A DNA stretch of 64,000 nucleotides from Fusarium oxysporum f. sp. lycopersici 4287 (lineage: Eukaryota > Ascomycota > Sordariomycetes > Hypocreales > Nectriaceae). The position numbers were made by a program, and so were the translations under genes. The notes beneath the pieces were generated by a model. It was not told where the DNA came from. It saw only the letters and a list, made by a program, of their open reading frames with translations, and made no database searches. Below are positions 1 through 9,381 of this stretch, piece by piece. How positions within the stretch are numbered: the stretch's first letter is position 1; every line of letters begins with the position of its first letter. The stretch spans positions 2,136,562 to 2,200,561 of the forward strand of contig NC_030993.1 in the NCBI RefSeq assembly GCF_000149955.1, read 5' to 3'.

Positions 1-7
1 TCGTTCC

Positions 8-244
8 CTATTCAAGCTGTAGAAACTCTGCCGCTATTCCCAATCTTATCTCTTGTGTTACCCGTCTCGTCGACATCTCCCGATCTAGGAAGGCCCCCGC
101 GTTCCACAAACGCGGGAATGGATCCATCATCCCACCCACATTAAACGATTTGGGCCTCGAATTTGGACTTGGACCCTCCAGAATCTTCACAAGGTCCAGA
201 AATTCTGTTTCTCCGGCTAGGGGTGCGGCTCCATTTAATCGCAT
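8..244 (-). CDS. Possible 5' end of an unrecognised leftward gene
   Basis: An ATG at 244 opens a 78-codon frame that closes with TAG at 10-8, right at the window edge. It lies only 166 bp from the divergent ETR1 start, a plausible shared promoter. The composition looks protein-like (a Gly-Gly-Met-Met-Asp-Pro-Phe stretch, then an acidic/basic amphipathic end), but I do not recognise a family. A possible splice donor (GTAACA) occurs inside the frame at about residue 62, so the true gene may continue past position 1 after an intron. It could equally be a chance frame in an upstream region. Confidence 0.3.
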   Translation of the reverse strand: MRLNGAAPLAGETEFLDLVKILEGPSPNSRPKSFNVGGMMDPFPRLWNAGAFLDREMSTRRVTQEIRLGIAAEFLQLE

Positions 245-410
245 AATCTAATTGGCTTGTCAACATTTCACGTCATAGAGCTTTAATCGTTTTGAACCGA
301 GCTCGGTTGAACTTGTTTCGTCAAGCTTGAATCAAGCATCAACCTCAATTGAGGAAAGGTAATCAATTTTCTTATTTCAGTTCGACAATTGATTGTAGAC
401 CTTCATTACA

Positions 411-1720
411 ATGTCTAGCTCGCAGTGTCTGCGCCTCAGGCCACTCGCCTCAGGCCTTGCAAGGCCTTCGGCTAAGCTCAGTGCTCAACATATGACCCGA
501 CTTCCCATGATCGCCGCACGATATAAGTCGGGTCCTTATGGCTACACACAGGCTAAGGCTCTTGTCTTCTCAAAGCCTGGAGACCCAGCCAAAGTTCTCA
601 AGTATGTATATTTTATATCTCACCGTAGATAAGACTAACAACTGTCTATAGGCTTCACAGTCACTCTGTCTCCCCTTCTATTCCCTCGGATTCGGTCCTC
701 GTCCGAACTCTCGCCGCTCCCATCAACCCCGCCGATGTCAACACAGTCCAGGGAGTTTATGGCTCTATGCCTCCCTTCACCAACTTAATTGGTACCGCTG
801 AACCTTCCGCCATTCCCGGTAACGAAGGTGTTTTCGAGGTCGTTTCCACAGGCTCACCCTCTTCCTCGCTACAGAAAGGCGACTGGGTCATCCCCGCCAT
901 CGGCCAGTTCGGTACTTGGAGAACACATGCCATTGCTGAAGCCGATAAGTTTATCAAGATCGATAAGGAGGGCTTGACTCCTACACAAGTCGCGACCGTG
1001 AGCGTCAACCCATGCACCGCCTACCGCATCCTGCGACATTATGGACCCAGTGCTGGTCTTCAAGCTGGTATGGGCATGCGCCCCCTTGAAGTTGGCAGTG
1101 GTCAGTGGTTCATTCAGAATGGCGCCAACTCTGGTGTTGGACGAGCTGCCATCCAGTTTGGAAAGCTCTGGGGCTTGAGGAGCATCAACGTTATTCGCGA
1201 TCGCGAAACACCCAGGGCGACTAATGCGTTGAAGAAAGAGCTCCAAGACCTCGGCGCAGATGTCGTCGTTACCGAAACCCAGTTCCTAGCTCCCCAGTGG
1301 AAGGACCAACTAGCACAAATCACCCGCAAGGGTCGTGAGGAAATCGGTCTAGGCCTCAACTGTGTTGGAGGCAAGTCAGCCACCACAATCGCTCGATCGC
1401 TCGGCAAAGGCGCTACTATGGTCTCTTATGGTGGCATGGCTAAGCAGCCAGTCTCACTACCACTCGCTCTCCTTATCTTCAAGGATGTCCGTTTCCTTGG
1501 TTTTTGGCTCAGCAGACTCAATGAGGAGGATCCTACCGGCAGGAGACATGCCATCAACGATATTCTCCAGCTCATTCGATCTGGCCAGTTCCGCGACGTC
1601 CCTATCGAGGAGGTCAAGTGGGACTGGGAGACAGAGGAGGAGACTCTGCGCAATGCCGTGCAGCAGGGCCTTGAGGGATTCCGTAAGGGCAAGGGTATCT
1701 TCACATTTGGCGAGACATAA
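411..1720 (+). CDS. ETR1: Mitochondrial trans-2-enoyl-CoA/ACP reductase (MECR/ETR1 family)
   Basis: Two exons, 411-601 and 652-1720, joined over a 50-nt GTATGT...TAG intron; the join restores Lys-Leu-His-Ser and gives 419 residues, the usual family length. Enzymes of this family reduce enoyl-ACP with NADPH in the last step of mitochondrial type II fatty-acid synthesis, which feeds lipoic acid production. The first ~40 residues are Arg/Ser/Ala-rich with no acids, as in a mitochondrial presequence. Early in exon 2 comes the PINPADVN-x-VQGVYG segment, which holds the family's conserved Tyr, followed by a medium-chain dehydrogenase/reductase fold with the nucleotide-binding NGANSGVGRAAIQ. The gene converges on VPS34, with 264 bp between their stops. 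Assignment is by motif recognition and is strong. Confidence 0.93.
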
Positions 1721-1984
1721 GCGGGATAAAAATATGTGAATAAGAGTATAACGTACATCGTGATTGGCTGGGCTGGCTGTTCCATTATGAACAGGTGAAC
1801 CAGACCGCTGCAGAGTGTGATAAGTAGCCACTCCTTAAACCATGGTCCGAAGGGTATACAGATCCAAGCCCTCAACGAAATGAATGACAAATGCAAATAA
1901 TCAGATCAGGTTTATTGCCTAGCAAAGCTGATATATATTATATGAACGCCCCAACTCCTTTTGCCCGTGTCATCAGCAATCATT

Positions 1985-4891
1985 CTATGCCCTGAAAGCC
2001 TGTGCCCACTCATGCAGCTTGTCAATGACAACAGGAGCGTAAGATGTTTGGGCTTCCTCAATGATCCGGTCAAAGTGACTCAGTGCCTCTTCTTCACTCA
2101 ACTCCAAGTGGAAACGGTCTCGGACCTTGAGCACTGCCTTATCAGGCTCAAGTCGGATATCAGGGATGTTGGCATCGACCATGAGACTAAAGAGATTAAG
2201 AATAAGATTTGAATTTTTGCGTAGTGCCGTAAACGCAAGGAAGCAGTACTGCTTGAACTGCTTGTAATACTCTGAGTTCACGCCACCCATGCAATCCACC
2301 ATCTCCTTGGACAGCTTCATCAGAGGCGCGAAAGGCTTGGGATCTCTGCCAAGAATGTAGCCGAAGTCGGCATGGAAGAAGTGGCCGTCAGGTGCAAGCA
2401 GCAAGTTCTCCAGGTGACGATCGCCAACGCCGAGGATATAAGTGATGACACAGTATCCTGCGCAAGATCTTACGTACGTGTCCAGGGTTTCTTGTCGGAC
2501 GCCAAGAGGTTGGTTGTCATCCGGATTGTTAATCTTTAGGTAGGCCAAAGCTGGGTTGTTTTTGAACTTGTTAGCGATGCTTGACAAGCTTTGGGATTGT
2601 ACAAACTGCGAAGCGCCAGCAGAAGTACTTGTCGCCAGGATCTTGTAGGGTGACAGCTTGAGGTCAAGGTTCTCTTTCTGCAGCAGTTGATCCATGAGAG
2701 TGATGATCTGGATAACAAGCTGATCCTGTCTAAGATCATCGCCCAGCTTGAAGATAATGGCATAGGAGCTCCCAGTTGTTGTCCTGAAGGTGCACTTGAA
2801 CGGGTTTAGTGAAGACTTGAACACAACTGTTTGATCTGGTATGATGCTCGTAATCAGTACTGAAGGGTCAAGTGGCATCGGTAAGGGCGGATCGAATGAT
2901 AACAACTCGTTCTTGGGATCAGCCAGAAAGTGCTTAACTCGGTCGACCTTCTTCGGAATGGATTCATTCGACGTTTTGACCTCTTGAGCAATTCTCGAGA
3001 GAATAGCGACTAACTCTGCTTGGCGCAAAAGAGTCTTGCGCGTTTCCTGGCCATCTGGCTGCTTGACAAGCTCGGCCATAAAGTCGTATGCGACCTTGCG
3101 GTAGATGTTGCGGTTATCGATCCCTTGCTCAGGGCTGGCATCGTCACACTCAACCATAAGATACCAGTGGAAATAGTTGCCGAGCAAAAAGTTGGCAGCC
3201 GCACGCTGGATCAGGAAACGGGCCAGGGATGAATCTTGACTGCTTTCCTCTTCTGAATCTGCTGATATGTGCTCATACTTGAGCGCTTGAACAAGTTGAA
3301 GAAGATAAAGCAGAAGTTCCTTGTCGTCGGCTTTTCGCAATCTGTCTACAGCGTACGAACGCACAGCAGAGTTGTCGAAGGATGGTCCGAGGAGCTCCAG
3401 CGCATCGTCAACATCAATTGCAGTCCAGCGCCCGAGAACTTGAATAGCTTGTCTCGCCTCGCCCTGATCTCTCCAGTTGACAGATTTGACAAACTTTGTC
3501 AACGCTCTCTTGTCTCGTGTCAAGTGGTAACGGAATTTCCATACCAGATCTGCCTCCTCTGGGGTGAGAACATGAGTTGGAGAATATGACATTATGAGAT
3601 TGAGCTCATCTCGAACCTTGGCATTCGGCTTCAAGTTCTTATCAATGATGCCGTGCCTATACGAGCTTCTGAATAGTCTTCGATGCTTGGCCTCTGCAGG
3701 GTTGTCTCTGTGTCCAACTTCAGGGTCGTAGACTTTGATGAGCCGTCTCCCAGGTACCGAAGAGCTCTCGCCCACGGCATTGATACCTGGGCCGTAATGA
3801 ACCTCCGGCTGACGATTTGCAAGGCTTGCCTGCGAAACCGAGAGATTCTGGAAAGCTGAAATCGGGGGCGGATCGTATTCGTGGTCAGCGAAGACAACAG
3901 GGAAATCGAAACGTGGCAGCTCCACGTTCAGTAAGAACGTCGACTGTCCAGGGCGTCCATCCTTGTTTTCGCCATCTTGATTGTCCGGATCGTTCTCACC
4001 GTTGATAGCTCGTTGTCTCTGGAGCATTTTCATTGACGATTTTGCAGCTTGTAGGCCTCGTTTCTCAAAGCTCCGAAAGACCATCTGATCCAGCCAGTCA
4101 ACCCGAGGGATCTCGCCCATCTCGTGTTTCTTGAACAAGGTCTCCATCCGTTCTAACTCCTCTGCATCCTTATCTAGTGGAGGGACTTCCCCTTTCCGCG
4201 TTGTTTTCTTCTTTGTCGAAACCAGCGCGGGCGTTGTTGAGTTGTCGGTACCGTCTGCATTCTTGTATCGGTGAACAAGACACTTTTGTCTTCCCTTCTG
4301 TACTTGATTGTCCTCGTCAAACATGGGCAGCGTCGTGCCGCCAAACGGAATGGCATGGCCAATGGCCCCTTTGCCGCCAGTCGGTGATAGATCCCACACT
4401 GTTATAGCCAAGCATGAGTTCGCTGGTAAGGAGTCGTATGTGATAGGCAACTGTAGCCACTCATTCCATCTAACTTGGTCAATACGTACGCCATCACATT
4501 CGGGGGGTATCGTACTTTCGCTCGGATCGAAAAGGTTTATAAGCGGTCTGAACAGGGACAGTCAAGGGTTTTGATCCAGCCCAGATCTGCACTGTGACAT
4601 AAAGGTCAGAGTATGGGCTAACAGCTCTTGTTAGTCTATCGCAAAAGTCAGGGTAGTGGGCAATGTCGCGCACTTAATGTTGGACCCAGCGTGGCGCAAG
4701 TCGGGGCGCTCGAGAAGAGTAGAGTACTTGAAAGGAGGTTCGTCGCCCTCAAGGTTCATACTGCCAAAAGTCAGCTTCAGTATTCCCATGATGGAGGGGT
4801 TCGAGGGGCATTACATGCGAATAGTCACAGGATGATGGACGTCCTTAGAACCCGCAAAGGAGAACGGGTCCATACGCCCGTACTCAGACAT
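1985..4891 (-). CDS. VPS34: Phosphatidylinositol 3-kinase VPS34, class III
   Basis: Four exons on the minus strand: 4891-4815, 4760-4674, 4617-4516 and 4469-1985 (introns of 54, 56 and 46 nt), encoding 916 residues. Each join restores C2-domain sequence (for example NLEGDEPP, SDLYVTVQIWAGSKP, KWNEWLQLP), which fixes the start at MSEYGRMDPF. The protein makes PtdIns3P on endosomes, vacuole and autophagosomes with the VPS15 and Atg6/Vps30 partners. Domain order: C2 in the first ~190 residues, helical PIK domain in the middle, and a lipid-kinase domain from about residue 620 with LGDDLRQDQ (~665), catalytic loop GDRHLENLLL (~770) and HADFGYILGRDPKP (~792). The C-terminus ends in the amphipathic WAQAFRA helix typical of VPS34. 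No key residue looks missing. Confidence 0.96.
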
Positions 4892-6079
4892 GATAGGCTA
4901 TGTCATGCTGTGTAGATAGAAGAGAAGTGGAGATGCGCGCAGAGAATGAGAGCTATTGTTAGTGTTGAAGGTTTTGAGTTGCGTTATTGAACATAGGCAG
5001 GTACGTAGTGGCTGGTGTCGAGGTGCGATAAGATAACGTAGAGTGACGTTCACAGCTCAGCCTACCTTATTCCATCTACTGTGGAGAAGATCACATGGGC
5101 CCCGTCATAAGGTCTACCTCAGATCAGGTTAGCACTCCACATACTACTTTAGTATATGTACCTTAGTCACTACAGACTTTGACTGTTCAAAGCCAAGATT
5201 CATTGACCTCCTCGATCAGCAATCGAAACAGGAATGTTTATTTTATTCACGTACTTTCTAACTCAATCATTGGCTGAGCCACTAACCATGTTTTTATTTG
5301 CTTGTCTATGAATTCCCTCTTGTGGCTAGTTCCTTGATCAGCCGCCGTTACCGCATCATCGGAACCTCTACTACCGGACTGAAGATTGACACTTTTTTGC
5401 TTTTTATTTGGCTACTCACTTCCCAGTCTGTAGTAACTATTGATGGGATACAGCATGTTCTCGTATTTTCATCAACCAAACATCGGCATGTGTCAAGATT
5501 CATTTCCCGAATATCAACCAAGATGCTACGTAGCATTGCTAGTCGAGCTTCCTTATAAGTGCCCCTGGATACCTTAGTCAAACATAGACATGGCAATGGC
5601 AATTGTCGATGCCTAATGACCCCAGACTTTCTTATACTTCCCGTCGGCCGACTAAATTGACCAGTCCCCAGCATTGGTTCATTTCATACTACGTAGCTAC
5701 CCTCTGCGGCACTTATATCCCGATCCGTAGTCATGTCTCAGCGGACATGGATACTGCATAGCTAGGCGCATCCCAAACTTCAAAGCGCATAGCCCAAACC
5801 TAGAAGCCACACCATACTGTCATCCCCATCAATCAATGGATATCCCTCAGGGACATGCGCCAAAACTTTAGGCATTTCGTATCCTGGCCTAGCAAGCCCC
5901 AGCATCTGAGCCTCCTTCACCTGTAGGTCTAAGAGGACCTATCACGTGCGGCCTTTTGAGGCGTCATAACTAATCTCAACAACCTTCAACTCTCGGACTC
6001 AATGCTTTCTCTCTCTAGAGCATTGCTCCCTGCTGTTTCAACTCATGCCACGACCTCGGCTCGCCCAAAGTAGGCCAAC
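4892..6079. other. Divergent intergenic region, VPS34 / DUF7703 gene
   Basis: About 1.2 kb between two divergent starts. It must hold both promoters. Short frames here have no recognisable protein content. An upstream ORF for the rightward gene sits at its right end (listed separately). No RNA gene or repeat seen. Confidence 0.7.
6002..6073 (+). promoter_or_regulatory. Upstream ORF (23 codons) ahead of the DUF7703 gene
   Basis: An ATG at 6002 opens a 23-residue frame ending in TAG at 6071-6073, six bases before the main ATG at 6080. The peptide is Ser/Ala/Leu-rich. If it lies in the mRNA leader it would be expected to reduce or regulate translation of the main frame by requiring leaky scanning or reinitiation. 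Whether it is transcribed cannot be seen from the sequence. Confidence 0.45.
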
Positions 6080-7195
6080 ATGTCTCTTTCGAGACGCACC
6101 GATGCCGCCTCCAAGTTTACGTCTTCGGGGAGATATACCCCAGAGGCCATGATAGTCATAGTACGACCCCTGTCGAATTCGATACTCGAGTACTCCATTT
6201 AACACGCCCTATAGACCTGTGCCACTATTTCGCTGTACAATGGCATCGAGCTGCTTCTCCTCATCTTGACATCATCCAGGCGGCATAACGACCTCTTCTC
6301 ATGGAGTCTTGCTGTGGCTTCCATCGGTGTGCTGCCGTATGCGAGTGGCTGGTTGGTTCGCTATTTCGATGTTATAGGGGACGTTGCAAATATGCTCATA
6401 AACGACATTGGCTGGATACTCCTGACTACCGGCCAAGCTCTTGTTCTACATTCTCGACTCAACTTGCTCTTCAAAAGCATCACCATTTTGAAGGTTACGA
6501 AATGGATGATTATCCTCAATGCTATTATATGGCACAGCGCAGTTACTGTTCTTTTATTTGCTATCAGCACGCAACAAAAGCTCGACCGCAACGGTGCATT
6601 CATCAAGGTCCAAAAGGTTCAGCTGGCATTCTTCTGTGCTCAAGATTTCCTACTTTCAGGCCTTTACATTTGGAAAACGATGAAGATCATCAAGAGAAAA
6701 GAAGCTGAAAACCAGACTCCTCGAATAATCTGGCACCTGTTTGCTATTAACGTGGGAATCGTGCTAGTCGATGTCACGCTCCTCGCCGTAAGCTTTACCA
6801 ACAATTTCCTATGGCAACAGGGCATCAAGGCAGTGGCCTACTCGGTAAAACTCAAGGTTGAGTTTGTTATACTCGGGAAACTCAGCGACTACGTTCACAA
6901 AGGAGGTGAATTGATCAGTGCCGAACATCCTGTGTTTGGATTTGTAGAGATGGAGCCCGAGCCTCCGTCAAGGAAACAATCGACACAACCATCAGCTACC
7001 CCTGATGCTACACATTTAGAAAGAGTGAGGAAGCAGTCGAATATTTCTGCTGCAGAGTCGTCGCGCAATCGAGAGTTCATGTCCGATGAGATCGCGACGG
7101 ATAGAAGCGAAGGTGTTAAAAGGCGTACACTGGGTAAGGGCAAAAGTAAATGCATGGATGATTGTTGCAATACTGGAGTTTCGGCTTCAAAATAG
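6080..7195 (+). CDS. Seven-transmembrane DUF7703-type integral membrane protein
   Basis: Exons 6080-6160 and 6215-7195 with a 54-nt intron give 353 residues. The join creates the typical start of this fungal family, a first hydrophobic segment beginning TCATISLYN followed by a Glu-Leu-rich helix. Seven hydrophobic helices follow, roughly residues 28-47, 56-75, 90-108, 120-142, 155-175, 190-210 and 218-238. A polar, Ser/Arg-rich cytoplasmic-looking tail of about 100 residues comes next. The biochemical role of the family is unknown to me; the architecture resembles a receptor or channel-like protein, which is inference only. A short upstream ORF precedes it, and its 3' end converges on the DUF4336 gene with 265 bp between. 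Confidence 0.85.
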
Positions 7196-7460
7196 TATTA
7201 TACCCCATGTTTAGTCAATTTTTTTGAAATTTCAAACCATTATACTCTCTTGAGGCCAGTCAGTACATGGTATTACAATCCTGAAATTATATAGTGTTGC
7301 ATTATCGGAAGACTATCAGACTGGTCGGCCTATTGAACAAATAATTTCTCAGATATATGTACAGTATTATTACAAATTACTACAAATATTTGTACTTCAC
7401 TCCCCAACTCCTCCTCTATGCTCTGCTCGTACATCATCATCATCTCATCATCCTTTACGT

Positions 7461-8339
7461 CTATTTGTGTCCCTGGAGATGCCAGTCAAACACCTTTATA
7501 AACACTTCCTTTCCATCTCCCTCCAAAACATCTCCATGGCAAGGAATCATGGTATGAAAGTCCCACTTGGCGATCTGTGCCATGCTGTCGTTGAAACTCT
7601 CACGGTTCTTGGCGAGGAGATACCAGTTGAATCTCTGTAACCACTTGGTATCGCCACGGGGGTTCTGAACACAAGCGAAGAGCTTGCCAACAGCTCCATC
7701 TGCGGGCAATTCTGATTCGGGCACTTTGCTGTACTGCTCGGTGGGGGGTAGGTTGAAGAGAAGATCGGCCTGGATCAGGACTTGCTCAGGCTTGTAAAAG
7801 AAGACAATCTCAAGGTTGGCGTGGCCGTCGACGTATTCATAGTCGAAATCGGCATCGAAGTCGGGGTCAATCTTGATTTCCCGCTTGTTTTCCTTCTTGA
7901 AGACAACAGCAAACTCATCGTCGTTGATCTTGGGATCATCGGTCTGCTTAGCGCGCTTTTCTGGCAGACCCTCTGGGCCGATGATCTTGGCCGAGGGATA
8001 CTCCTTTTTCCACTCAGAAATGAAGATGTGGTGCTCATAGTCAAGAGCAACGATATAGCGGACATCGCCTCCCATCTCCATGACTTTAGCTTGGGTGGCT
8101 TTGGTGAGTGCGACTGGTGAGAAGATGGCCAGGCCTCCTGAAGTGAGCTTGACTATCGAGCGTCAGTATCGCGCTGAAGTTACCTCTTATGAATGGAAGA
8201 GCATACCAAGAGTACCTCGGCCACCAATCTTGACTTTTCCGAATCGTGAAAAGGGGACTGAGAAGGTGGCAATGTTGGGGGTGACATTGCGAATGACCAT
8301 GACATGATCAGGGTCTGAAGGGATGAGTTTGGACGACAT
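7461..8339 (-). CDS. DUF4336 protein, metallo-beta-lactamase-like fold
   Basis: Exons 8339-8207 and 8152-7461 (54-nt intron) give 274 residues; the join reads RGTLVKLTSGGLAIFSPVAL. Visible family landmarks are ALDYEHHIFISEW in the first half, VDGHANLEIVFFY with QADLLFNLPP in the middle, and IPCHGDVLEG near the end, which correspond to the degenerate metal-ligand positions of DUF4336 proteins. The full HxHxDH motif of true metallo-beta-lactamases is not present, so hydrolase activity and metal binding are uncertain. No signal peptide is seen. The open frame continues upstream of 8339, but the ATG at 8339 gives the normal family start. Confidence 0.85.
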
Positions 8340-9381
8340 TTCTGCTGAGTTGGACGTTTCTGATTGTGTGCTGAGGTTGTGTTTCTGTGCTGGTAGAGTG
8401 AGAGAGGTTGTGAGTTTGGGTCTTTTGATTGATGATGTCGCAATACGAGGTTGAAGATGTATGACGTTGAAGTCGTGTGTTGGAGTATGTTTAAATGCAC
8501 GTGAGAGTCGAAAGAATCTTTGTTGCTGTTGGTGCTGGAATAATCTGGATGTGTTGACGTTTAAGTATTGAATTCGAGACGTCAGACGTATCATCACGAC
8601 CAAGGTAATTAATTGTCATCCAATGTCGAGGCGGACCCTGAACTTGAATTGGTAATATTCCAGTTGAGAATAGAATTAGTCTTTGCATTTCTTCAATGAC
8701 ATCAACATTCCGATCCATCCATTGCAATCAATCGGCCGACTCTGGCTGAGTTGGCCCAAGACCCTGGAAATCGGGACTGCTAATTCAAGCATCAAAAGTG
8801 GATACAATTGAGCAACATGTGAGTGCTGATATTCCAAATACTGCAATACGCTGCATTTAGACTGGGATGCAGCATAGGTAACCTATTCAATTCTCTTATC
8901 TACCATGTACCTAGCTAAAAGGTTCCCTGGCAAATCGGATTAATACTGTCAAAGTTGCTAGCAGCTCACAATTGATTGATTCCAAATATCATTTCAACGT
9001 TAGCTTGATCCATCCGGCATGTTACTTCGTCCCGAGAGCCCGATATAAGAGTTGAACCTCGGCTCAATCAGGACTCTACGGTACGCGTATGTTTTCTGCA
9101 TACCCTCGTTAAATCCGTCGTAGCGGTCAAACAATCGAATTCAGCTGAATTATGTGGAAGCTCGTTGGTTTCGGATATCATGGTTGTAAATGTAAATAAT
9201 TCATCACTCAATATAATATTATACTGTTTAGACAACTTGGACTCCACTCTTCAGACCAAGTGAACATTAGGTCCAAGCCTCGACCCAACACCACGCAAAA
9301 GTAATACACATATATATAATCGAAAGCGACTGTTAACAAACAAAAACAATAATCCAGAAAACCCACCCACTATTCTTTTCA
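8340..9381. other. Intergenic region with no recognisable gene
   Basis: About 1.0 kb between the start of the DUF4336 gene and the stop of the next leftward gene. It should contain the promoter of the former and the 3' untranslated end of the latter. It is fairly AT-rich around 8880-9000 and 9180-9240. No RNA gene or repeat seen. Confidence 0.7.
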
